A DNA stretch of 64,000 nucleotides from Verrucomicrobiota bacterium (lineage in GTDB: Bacteria; Verrucomicrobiota; Verrucomicrobiia; Limisphaerales; UBA9464), in assembly GCA_947454705.1 (NCBI GenBank), contig CANGKZ010000006.1, positions 1 to 64,000 of the forward strand, given 5' to 3'. Below are positions 24,901 to 32,512 of this stretch, piece by piece. Each line of letters starts with the position of its first letter. Position 1 is the stretch's first letter. The notes beneath the pieces were generated by a model. The model saw only the letters and a program-made list of their open reading frames with translations. It was not told the DNA's origin and made no database searches. A program made the position numbers and the translations under genes.

Positions 24901-26031
24901 TCAGGCCTTCGGGGTGAGGTGGATGCCCATTTCATCGAGCGCCTCGCCGATGGCGTACACGACCTGGCGCATGTCGGCCGGGAAGATGCGGCCGATGTTG
25001 CCGATGCGGAAGGTGTCGGCCTGGCTGATCTTGCCCGGGTAGAGGATGAATCCCTTTTCCGAGACGCGGCGGTAGAAGGCATCGAAGGTGAAGTTCGGAT
25101 GCGCCGGGAAGCGGAAGCTGGTAATGATGTGGCTCTGCACCGCGGGTGGCAGGTACGGCTCCAAACCGAGCTTGCGCATGCCGGCAACCAGCGCGGCGTG
25201 GTTTGCCTGATACCGCGCGGCGCGGCCGGCCACGCCCCCCTCGGCGTCGTATTCGTTCAACGCCTGCTCAAACGCGAGCAGCGAGTGGGTCGGCGGGGTG
25301 TACCGGAATTGGGCATTCTTTTCGAAGCCCTTGAGCTGCGACCCGAGGTCGAGGCTGAGGCTGCGCGCGGTGCCCTCGGGGACGAGGAACTGGGCGCGCT
25401 TGCCGATGACGAAGCTGAAACCCGGCACGCCTTCGAGGCACTTGTTGGCGGAGGAAATGAGGAAGTCGATCCCGGCGGCGTTGAAGTCGATCGCGTACGC
25501 GGCGAAGGAGCTCATGGCATCGACGATGTAGCGACGGTTGTGTTTCCGGGCCACGGCGCCGAGGGCGGTGATGTCGTTCAGGATGCCGGTGGTGGTCTCG
25601 CAGTGGACCGCCGCCACGTGGGTGATGGCGGGATCGGCGGCCAGCAGCGCATCGAGCGCGGCGGGGTCCGACGGAACATCTTCCTGCGTGCGAAGGATCG
25701 CGTGATCGATGCGCAGCGCCTGCAGCATGAGGATCATGCGTTCGCCATACGCGCCGTTGCTCAGCACGACGACCTTGCCGTCGCGGGGGACGCAGGTGGC
25801 GAAGACGGACTCGACGCCGAAGGTGCCGCTGCCCTGCAGCAGCACGGCCTCCCAGCCGTCTTCCTTGCGAACTCCGGCGATGCCGAGCAGGCGTTGGCGG
25901 ATCGCGGACACGCGTTCATTGAAGGTCCAGTGCCACGAACCGGCGTCGTGCAGCATCGCCTGTTTGACGGCGAGCGACGTGGTCAGGGGGCCGGGGGTGA
26001 AAAGCAGTTGATCCTTGGACGTGGGCAGCAT
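24901..26031 (-). CDS. phnW: 2-aminoethylphosphonate:pyruvate transaminase
   Basis: A 376-residue class V aminotransferase-fold enzyme that turns AEP plus pyruvate into phosphonoacetaldehyde plus alanine. Diagnostic features are LLFTPGPLTTSLAVKQAM at the start, HDAGSWHWTFNE, LLQGSGTFGVESV, HCETTTGILND, IVDAMSSFAAY and the PLP lysine Lys197 in ISSANKCLEGVPGF. Length and motif spacing match PhnW. The downstream enzymes phnY and phnA complete the route to acetate. No PhnX (phosphonatase) is in the window, so carbon leaves through phosphonoacetate. No transporter or LysR regulator gene is seen next to it. Confidence 0.94.
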   Translation of the reverse strand: MLPTSKDQLLFTPGPLTTSLAVKQAMLHDAGSWHWTFNERVSAIRQRLLGIAGVRKEDGWEAVLLQGSGTFGVESVFATCVPRDGKVVVLSNGAYGERMILMLQALRIDHAILRTQEDVPSDPAALDALLAADPAITHVAAVHCETTTGILNDITALGAVARKHNRRYIVDAMSSFAAYAIDFNAAGIDFLISSANKCLEGVPGFSFVIGKRAQFLVPEGTARSLSLDLGSQLKGFEKNAQFRYTPPTHSLLAFEQALNEYDAEGGVAGRAARYQANHAALVAGMRKLGLEPYLPPAVQSHIITSFRFPAHPNFTFDAFYRRVSEKGFILYPGKISQADTFRIGNIGRIFPADMRQVVYAIGEALDEMGIHLTPKA

Positions 26032-26145
26032 GCGGTGTTGGGGATGACGTGGCGTGAAATGCGAAAAGAACCGAAGAGTCGGTGGGGCTGGATCTGAGAA
26101 TCTGCGAAATCTTGGGATGAAATGCGAAGTTCGTCCACCGGCGCG

Positions 26146-27063
26146 TCAGCGACGGGTGAAGGCGGATCGAACCGGCCGGCCGATCCAGACCGCGGGCGGC
26201 TTGATGCCGAAGACATAGGCCAGCGTCGCGGCGGTGTCGTAGGTGTTCACCGGTTCGGTGATGACGGTGCCCTTGGCCACACCTGGACCATAAATGATCC
26301 ATGGGATTTCGAGTTCCTCGATGGTGTTGCCTCCGTGCTTGGTGCCCACGCCGCCATGGTCGGCGGTGATGAGAACGAGCGTCTTGTCCGCCATTCCGGC
26401 ATCCTTCACCGCCTTGAGCAGATCGCCGATCAGGCCGTCCACCAGCTCCACCGCCTTGTAATAGGTCGGCGACTTCCAGTTGAAGCTGTGGCCGGCGTGG
26501 TCCACGTCGTCGAAGTGAACAAAAGTAAACGTGGGCTTGCGCTCCTTGATCGCGGCGATGGCGGCCTCGGTGGTGTTGGGCGAGCCCTTGACCCAGCTGA
26601 TCAGGTCGGCGGAGCTGCGCTCGAACAGGCGGCCGAAGCCGTCCCAGTCATGGATGCAGACGATGGTGGACTTGGGACGCTGGAGGCGGAGTTGACCAAA
26701 AATGGTGGGGAACATTCCCTCCGGTCCGGATTCCAGCGGGGGAATCTCGAACTTGTTGGTCATCCAATCGTTGGAGGTTATGCCGTGCTGGGCGGGACCG
26801 GCGCCCATGATCATGGAAGCCCAGTTCGGCGAGCTGACCGTGGGGATGACTCCGCGGGCGCGGAGGGTGTACGCCCCCTCGCGCATGAGGCGGTGCATCA
26901 CCGGCGCATTGGTGGGGGTGAAGGCCAGCGAGCCCATGCCGTCGCACCCGATCACCAGCACATGCTCCACTCCGCGCACCTGCGCTGCGGCCGGGGTGGC
27001 TAGTCCGCAAAGGACCAGCAGCAAACCGGCGAGGTGAAGCAGGGGACGGAAACTCGATCTCAT
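26146..27063 (-). CDS. Exported alkaline-phosphatase-superfamily phosphodiesterase (NPP type)
   Basis: A 305-residue protein with a signal peptide (MRSSFRPLLHLAGLLLVLCG...AAAQ). Core motifs are VIGCDGMGS (metal Asp41), PTVSSPNWASMIMG with a probable Ser77 nucleophile where NPPs usually have Thr, HFDDVDHAGHSF, ITADHGGVGTKHGG and a C-terminal RRxxRP-like VWIGRPVRSAF. Type I nucleotide pyrophosphatase/phosphodiesterases hydrolyse phosphodiesters. It sits 114 bp upstream of phnW on the same strand, so it may be the first gene of the AEP operon. The start at 27063 places the signal peptide. Confidence 0.8.
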   Translation of the reverse strand: MRSSFRPLLHLAGLLLVLCGLATPAAAQVRGVEHVLVIGCDGMGSLAFTPTNAPVMHRLMREGAYTLRARGVIPTVSSPNWASMIMGAGPAQHGITSNDWMTNKFEIPPLESGPEGMFPTIFGQLRLQRPKSTIVCIHDWDGFGRLFERSSADLISWVKGSPNTTEAAIAAIKERKPTFTFVHFDDVDHAGHSFNWKSPTYYKAVELVDGLIGDLLKAVKDAGMADKTLVLITADHGGVGTKHGGNTIEELEIPWIIYGPGVAKGTVITEPVNTYDTAATLAYVFGIKPPAVWIGRPVRSAFTRR

Positions 27064-27217
27064 TCGAGGCGATGGTGACGGTAACGGAAGAAGGAACAAC
27101 TCCCCGAAACCGGTTACGCCTGCGTGGCCCGGAGGTGTCGATTGCGCGACAACCTCCGGGATCCCGACCTCTCTGCCAGCACACGAAAGGGAATCGCGTG
27201 CGGCGTGTCACGTCCAC

Positions 27218-28375
27218 TTAGTTGACGGACGCTTCGAGCTGCTTGGCGACCTTCTCGGCCAGATTCTCGCGGGCCTTGAGGTCGATGAGCACGCCCTTCT
27301 TGTCCACCAGCCACATGGCGGGAATGCCATTGATGCCGAATTCCTTGGCGTACTTGTTGCCCCAGCCCTCGCCGTCGAAGTACTGCGGCCAGGTCATCTT
27401 CTTGTCCTTGGTGAACTGCTCGAGGCCTTCCTTGTCCTGATCGAGGCTGATGCCGATGATTTCAAATCCCTTGTCGTGGTACTTGTCGTAGGCCTCCTTC
27501 ACGTGGGGCAACTCCGCCACGCAGGGACCGCACCAGGTGGCCCAGAAGTCCACGAGCACGACCTTGCCCTTGAGGGCGGCGAGATCCACGGAGCGTCCAT
27601 CGACCGCCTTGAACTTGAGGTCCAGCGGCTTGCCGACACGGGCGGCCTGGATCCGGGCGGCTTCGGCCATGGCGCGGATCTGTTTGATGCCCTTCTTGAA
27701 TTCTCCCGGGGCAATGCCCTTGTCCACCGCGGCCTCCACCTCGGCGAGCAGGGGTTCACCCTTTTCCGGAGGCAGCTGGGAGGCGATCTGGAGCAGGCCG
27801 CTGTACGGCTCGGGGGCCTTGGGGAAATCCTTCATCACCAGACGCAGCTGGATCTCGAATTCCGCGAAGACTTTTTCCATGCCTTCGTCGCGGTGCTTCA
27901 TCGCGGCGGCCACGGCGAGCTGCATGCGCTTGTCGACCGGGGAGGACTCCTGTCCGTCCGGACTTGTGCCGTCGCCGAGGGAGACGAGTTCATCGGTGCG
28001 CTCCTTGAGGCCGAGTTCCACGGCGCGGGTGAGCATTTCGCGTCGGAGCGTTTTCGCGGCATCCACCTTTCCGTCCTTCGGGAAACGCGCCACGAACTCC
28101 TTCGCCAAGTCGGCGGTGACAGCGGCGTCCTTGCCGATGCGAAGGCGGTAGGCGGCGACTTCGTCCTTCGAAGGGGACTTCTTATTCCATTCGGCCGGGG
28201 GCAGGGCGGGCTCGCTCAGTTTCTGGATCTGCTTCCAGGCTGCGGCGGCATCGGATTCCAGAACGGGTGCGGCGGCGGCTGCGGCGTCGGACTTGGTCGC
28301 GGCGGGCTCGGCCGCCATGGCCGTGAGGCCGACCAGGATTGAAGCTCCCCAAAGCAGTGGTTTCTGGAATCGCAT
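27218..28375 (-). CDS. TlpA-like exported thioredoxin with a long helical N-terminal region
   Basis: A 385-residue protein. It has a signal peptide (1-22), an Ala-rich linker, then a helical region (about 40-245) with no family I can name. A redoxin domain follows (250-385) with the active site WATWCGPC (Cys282, Cys285), the GISLDQDKEGLEQF loop and the cis-Pro in GINGIPAMWLVDKKG. Such proteins act in the periplasm as thiol-disulfide reductants or isomerases. It is 154 bp upstream of the phosphodiesterase gene on the same strand; operon membership is uncertain. Confidence 0.8.
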   Translation of the reverse strand: MRFQKPLLWGASILVGLTAMAAEPAATKSDAAAAAAPVLESDAAAAWKQIQKLSEPALPPAEWNKKSPSKDEVAAYRLRIGKDAAVTADLAKEFVARFPKDGKVDAAKTLRREMLTRAVELGLKERTDELVSLGDGTSPDGQESSPVDKRMQLAVAAAMKHRDEGMEKVFAEFEIQLRLVMKDFPKAPEPYSGLLQIASQLPPEKGEPLLAEVEAAVDKGIAPGEFKKGIKQIRAMAEAARIQAARVGKPLDLKFKAVDGRSVDLAALKGKVVLVDFWATWCGPCVAELPHVKEAYDKYHDKGFEIIGISLDQDKEGLEQFTKDKKMTWPQYFDGEGWGNKYAKEFGINGIPAMWLVDKKGVLIDLKARENLAEKVAKQLEASVN

Positions 28376-28857
28376 AGTGGGTGGAACTTGTCGAAACTCC
28401 GGCGATTGGCCAGTCGAAATCCGGCGGCAGAATTAAAAATTAGAAATGGGGAATTAGAAATTGGGGATCAGAAGAGGGTCCAAAGTCCCAAGTCCAAGGT
28501 CCAAAGTCGTTGAAGGCGGAAGGATTGAAATTGGAACGCAGAAAAGCAGGAGTGGAACCGCGGAGACGTGGAGGATCTTGTCGTTGTAGCCGCCGAGGGA
28601 ACGAGGCGGATCAGACGGCTAGGAGAAACTCACCCGGACTTGGATTGGGCCGGACGTGCGCGGTTTGATTCCTCCGTCCTCAGCGTCTCTGCGCCTCTGC
28701 GGTTCACGATTGGGACGCAGGTTTGAACGCGTCCGGCCCAATAGAGCGAGGCTCCCTTTTGGGCTTGGGGTGATCCGCCTCGTTCCCTCGGCGGCTACGG
28801 GGAATACGGCTGCGGCATGGACAGGGGGCGGTCGGGGATCGCATCCTTTCCGACGCA
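28376..28857. other. Intergenic region with a large inverted repeat
   Basis: No gene seen. CCAAAGTCCCAAGTCCAAGG at 28480-28510 is a short direct repeat of the CCAAAGTC type. Bases 28522-28555 are a diverged copy of the GAAAGCAGGAGCGG repeat. Bases 28555-28800 form an inverted pair: TAGCCGCCGAGGGAACGAGG and TTGGGCCGGACG on the left arm are repeated in reverse complement on the right (CGTCCGGCCCAA, then CCTCGTTCCCTCGGCGGCTA). Each arm belongs to the family at 9418-9546. Confidence 0.6.
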
Positions 28858-30324
28858 ATGCATCCCCCGCTTTCCCAGGTTCGAAGCCCCTGGCTCCCCA
28901 TCGTCCTCGGCGGTCTCGCCGGAGGAATGGGCTGGGGCATCCGGGGTCAATACGGGCATGAAACTGGGGCGATGATTGCCGGACTGCTCATCGGACTCGT
29001 CATGGTGCTGTTGTTCGCACCGGGTTGGAGATGGGCCGATGCCGCACGCGCGGCCGCGCTGGGCACGATCGCCATGGGAGTCGGTGGATGCGAAACCTAC
29101 GCGCAGTCGATCGGCCTCACCCACGATGCCAACATTGTCGGAAATCACGACGCCTGGCGTTGGGGCATGCTGGGGCTCGCGATCAAGGGCGGCGTGTGGA
29201 TTGGCTTCGCCGGATTGTTCTTCGGAATCGGTTTCGGCGGCGTTCGGTACCGTCCGCTCGAACTCGTGGTGCTCGTGCTGGCCTTGCTCGGCCTGCACTG
29301 GGTGGGGGTCCAGGTGGTGAACCAACCGTTCGATCCCGCGCACCGGCTGCTTCCGAAACTCTATTTCTCGGCCGACTGGCGATGGCTCCCCGAGGCCACG
29401 CTGAAGCCGCGTCGGGAGGTGTGGGGCGGACTCGTGCTCGCGCTGGTCGGCGCGTGGACTTGGATCGGTTGGGTTCGTGGGGATGGGCTGGCGCGTCGGC
29501 TCGCGGTCTGGGGCGTTGTCGGCGGAGCGTTTGGATTCCCGCTCGGTCAATGCCTGCTGTCGTATCACGCGTGGCATCCCGAGCTGTACCGGAGCGGCGT
29601 CTGGACCTGGCTCGATCCCAAGATGAATTGGTGGAACTGGATGGAGACCACGTTTGGTACGGTGATGGGTGCGGCTCTGGGGCTGGGATTGTGGGTGCAT
29701 CGTCAACGCATTCGCCCGCCGCAAACGGAGTCGGAGCAAACCCATAATTCGCCCGATTCGTTGACGTCGTTTTCCTCGACCATGCTGCTCGCCGTTCACA
29801 CCGCGCTGGTGGCGTATGCCGAATTCGCCCCCGCGCCGGGACCGATCGGAGGCTACTGCTACGGGTTGCGACTGCTGGTGCTGCCGATCGCTGCGCTGAT
29901 GTTTGACGCCCGATGCGCCGTCCTCGTTCTGCTTCCCGTGACGCTCATGCCGATTGCGGGCAAGACGTATCATCAGCTGGTGATCGATGAACGCTACACC
30001 TCCGCTTCGGTGGGAATGGTGTTCTATCTCGCAATGCCGCTCGTGGCGGCCCTTCTGGTGGCCGTGTGGGCGGGGCGGAAACGGAATCTGGAATCTGCGG
30101 CGCAACAATCGGCTTCGGTCGTCCTGGCCGTGGCGGCGCTAGCCTTGTGGGGACTCAATTTTGAGTTTTTCCATCGCCCCTGGCCGTGGATTGAGTGGAC
30201 CTATCGCACGCCCAACAATCTGTTCTTCACGACGGCGTTGACGGCCCTACTGGGGCTGGCGGGTCGCGGGGTGTTGATGGCGAAGGGTGGGGAGAAATCG
30301 GCAGTTGAAGGGTTGAAAAGTTGA
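28858..30324 (+). CDS. Polytopic membrane protein of unknown function
   Basis: A 488-residue integral membrane protein with about ten hydrophobic segments: near 13-52 (PIVLGGLAGGMGWGIRGQYG, AGLLIGLVMVLLF), about 95-145, 178-225, 263-280 and then 300-480. GGLAGGMGWGIRGQYGHE at the start and GGCETYAQSIGLTHD near 78 are the most distinctive motifs. I do not recognise the family. The shadow frame on the other strand is long but His/Arg-rich and rejected. The stop falls inside a TTGAAG repeat cluster, so the last few codons (EGLKS) come from the repeat. Confidence 0.75.
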   Translation: MHPPLSQVRSPWLPIVLGGLAGGMGWGIRGQYGHETGAMIAGLLIGLVMVLLFAPGWRWADAARAAALGTIAMGVGGCETYAQSIGLTHDANIVGNHDAWRWGMLGLAIKGGVWIGFAGLFFGIGFGGVRYRPLELVVLVLALLGLHWVGVQVVNQPFDPAHRLLPKLYFSADWRWLPEATLKPRREVWGGLVLALVGAWTWIGWVRGDGLARRLAVWGVVGGAFGFPLGQCLLSYHAWHPELYRSGVWTWLDPKMNWWNWMETTFGTVMGAALGLGLWVHRQRIRPPQTESEQTHNSPDSLTSFSSTMLLAVHTALVAYAEFAPAPGPIGGYCYGLRLLVLPIAALMFDARCAVLVLLPVTLMPIAGKTYHQLVIDERYTSASVGMVFYLAMPLVAALLVAVWAGRKRNLESAAQQSASVVLAVAALALWGLNFEFFHRPWPWIEWTYRTPNNLFFTTALTALLGLAGRGVLMAKGGEKSAVEGLKS

Positions 30325-31092
30325 AGTGTTGAAGTGTTGAACCTAAAAACGGCAGTTCAAACCGCAGATCGACGCAAATAAACGCTGATGGGGAGTGAGA
30401 TGAAGCGTTGAATGCACCTCCAATTCATTCATCTGCTGGGTGAGTCTCCATGGTCTCTGCCCCGAGGTGGTTTTCTCTCCCAACGCCGGATTGAGGCGAC
30501 GGGGTTCCTCACACGTTTGGAGTACCGCGTTTACGCGGCTCGGCTGTTGGACGCGGGACCATCGAACGGTTGGAAAACAACCCGCTGCATCCCTCGAGAC
30601 GCGCCTCCCCGAACCGTCTGAAGACGGGACTCCAAACGAATGAGACCACGCTCGCCGCAGCGTCGGATTCCCCTTCAACGCTTCAACTTTTTAACCCTTC
30701 AACTGCCGTTTCTAGGTTGAAGTGTTGAAGTGGAAATCAGCCCCGGTGGTGCGGTAACGCCGCCGCTTCTCAAGCCGAGGCAACCCCAATACGAGGGCGG
30801 TGTGCTTTCCATGTTCGGGTGATCCGCCTCGTCCCCTCGTCGGCTACACAAAGGCTGAGCGTCGACGTTGAGTTGAGAAGAGTGTTACCAAGGCGGTGAC
30901 CCATCTCCGTGCACCGCACTACCGCCAATTAATCCTGGGTTGGCGCATCCGCACCGCTGTTTCCCCCACCCCTTCAACACTTCAACTTTTCACCCCTTCA
31001 ACTGCCGTTTCCAGCTTCCACCGCCAGCGTCACGCGACGCGAAACGACACCGGGAATGGACTCGGAGCCCGGGGCCCGGCAGCTTCTCCCCA
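30325..31092. other. 768-bp gene-free region made largely of repeats
   Basis: The region begins with the tail of the TTGAAG cluster and an AACGGCAGTTCAAACCGCAG / AGATCGACGCAAATAAACGC stretch (30303-30395). It then has the TIR element at 30507-30646. A double TTCAAC/TTGAAG cluster at 30669-30730 faces both ways around CTGCCGTTTCTAGG. A short GATCCGCCTCGT...CGGCTAC copy lies at 30820-30848 and another TTCAAC cluster at 30967-31015. No coding signal seen. Confidence 0.6.
30507..30646. repeat. ~140-bp element with ~20-bp terminal inverted repeats
   Basis: The left end CTCACACGTTTGGAGTACCG (30508-30527) is matched inverted by the right end GGGACTCCAAACGAATGAG (30626-30644). Just inside the left end is a perfect palindrome, CCGCGTTTACGCGG (30525-30538, read with its loop). 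Internal sequence shows no open frame of coding character. It is MITE-like and unrelated in sequence to the 188-bp element. Confidence 0.55.
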
Positions 31093-32079
31093 ATGGCCTC
31101 TGGTAAGATCCTGATCATTCGCGGCGGCGCGGTTGGGGATTTCATTGTCACGCTTCCGGTGTTCGCCGCGCTGCGGAAACAGTTCCCGTCGACCCAGCTC
31201 GAGGTGGTGGGCTACCCCGCCGTCACGTCGCTCGCGCTGCAATCAGGACTTGTGGATGCGATGCGCCCGATTGAGGCGCGTCCGCTGGCCAGCTTTTTTG
31301 CGCGACGCGGCGAGCTGGACCCGGCGTGGTCGGAGTACTTCGCCGGCTTTCATGTCATCTTCACCTACCTGTTCGATCCCGATGAATTTTTCCGCACCAA
31401 TCTGGCCAAGGTGACCAAGGCGCAGGTGATCCAGGGTCCGCACCGACCCGAGGAACCCAGCGCCACCCACGTCACCGCACAATTGCTCGCCCCGTTGCAG
31501 CGGTTCGCAATTTTCGATGCCGATCCGGTGCCGCTGCTCGGAACCTCCGTGGGTGGCATCGGTGGGGACGCGCCGGTTGGTTCGCTCCCGCGGATTGCCG
31601 TTCATCCCGGGGCGGGGGGACGCCACAAGCTGTGGCCGGTGAGCCATTGGTCGGCGTTGCTTGAATCCATTTTGGAACGTCATCCGGTCCGCCTGCTCGT
31701 GGTGGGAGGCGAGGCGGATCAGGAGGTGGTGCAACCCTTGTTGCAGCGTCTGCCGCCGGATCGGGTGGATCTCATGATGAACCGTCCGCTCACCGAAGTG
31801 GCGGAGGCCCTGAAGCGCTGCTGCGGATTCGTGGGGCACGACTCCGGAATCACGCACCTGGCCGCCGCGTGTGGTGTTCCAGGATTGGTGCTCTGGGGCC
31901 CCACCGATGCGGAGGTGTGGGCTCCGAATGCGCCGTGGATGCCGCGCATTCAGGCCGAGGGCGGCGAGTTGTCGTGCCTCCCGGTGCGCGCGGTGGCGGC
32001 GGAATTGGACCGGCGGATACCGTCGTGGCTGACGGCTACTTCGAGTTCGAATCCCCAGCCGGAACCCGGTGGAGGGTGA
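31093..32079 (+). CDS. Glycosyltransferase family 9 (heptosyltransferase-like)
   Basis: A 328-residue GT-B enzyme. N-terminal motif ILIIRGGAVGDFIVTLPVFAALRKQFP is the GT9 donor-side start; the acceptor/donor motifs IAVHPGAGGRHKLWP and FVGHDSGITHLAAACGVP are typical of ADP-heptose:LPS heptosyltransferases. It probably adds heptose or a related sugar to lipopolysaccharide core at the inner membrane. ATG 31093 gives MASGKILIIRGG and excludes a repeat-derived upstream extension. The 3' end overlaps the convergent lipoprotein gene by 44 bp. No other LPS gene is adjacent. Confidence 0.87.
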   Translation: MASGKILIIRGGAVGDFIVTLPVFAALRKQFPSTQLEVVGYPAVTSLALQSGLVDAMRPIEARPLASFFARRGELDPAWSEYFAGFHVIFTYLFDPDEFFRTNLAKVTKAQVIQGPHRPEEPSATHVTAQLLAPLQRFAIFDADPVPLLGTSVGGIGGDAPVGSLPRIAVHPGAGGRHKLWPVSHWSALLESILERHPVRLLVVGGEADQEVVQPLLQRLPPDRVDLMMNRPLTEVAEALKRCCGFVGHDSGITHLAAACGVPGLVLWGPTDAEVWAPNAPWMPRIQAEGGELSCLPVRAVAAELDRRIPSWLTATSSSNPQPEPGGG

Positions 32080-32512
32080 AGATGCCGTTGTCGAACGCGC
32101 TCTGGTAAGTGGCGTTGAACTGGCCGTTGCGCGCCTCGCCCTCGGTCTTGATCTGGAATCCGAGGATCCACTTGCTGCCGGTGAAGTGGACGCCATCGCC
32201 CAGCGTTTCCACCTTCAAGGGCGAGGTGAAGCTTCCGTTGTGGGAGCCCCAGACAGCATGGTAGCGGACGGTGCGTTTGGTGGTGGAGGAAGCGCTGGCG
32301 GGCGGCACGATGGCGCGAAGGGCACCGCCGTGCGCGTTGTTCGTGTTCTGCCAGGTGCCGATCCAACGGCCGGTGAGCGGGTCCCCGGCGTTGACCGGGA
32401 ATTTCGCCGCGGCGGCCCAGTCCTTTTCAAAACTCCGGCAGCCGCTTGCCGTGCACAGTGCGGCAGCAAGACCAAGGATTGCGATCGAACGAACAGCGGG
32501 GTTTGAGTTCAT
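32036..32512 (-). CDS. Small lipoprotein of unknown function
   Basis: A 158-residue protein with a lipoprotein signal: hydrophobic stretch then LCTASGC, with Cys25 as the lipid site. The mature part is mostly beta (LTGRWIGTWQNTNNAHGG, FTGSKWILGFQIKTEG, NGQFNATYQSAFDNGIFTL), like a small lipocalin-type or 'protein of unknown function' barrel. Its start overlaps the GH31 stop by 4 bp, so it is coupled to that gene and may work with it at the envelope. Confidence 0.7.
   Translation of the reverse strand: MNSNPAVRSIAILGLAAALCTASGCRSFEKDWAAAAKFPVNAGDPLTGRWIGTWQNTNNAHGGALRAIVPPASASSTTKRTVRYHAVWGSHNGSFTSPLKVETLGDGVHFTGSKWILGFQIKTEGEARNGQFNATYQSAFDNGIFTLHRVPAGDSNSK

Noticed and set aside
28795-30108. 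A 437-codon minus-strand frame opposite the membrane protein.
   Set aside because: It is His/Gln/Arg-rich in the typical pattern of an antisense frame to a GC-rich membrane gene; the plus strand gives a coherent set of hydrophobic helices.
30303-30345. TTGAAG clusters as a CRISPR or direct-repeat origin.
   Set aside because: The units are 7-9 bp and clustered without spacers or DnaA boxes; they are dispersed in the window.
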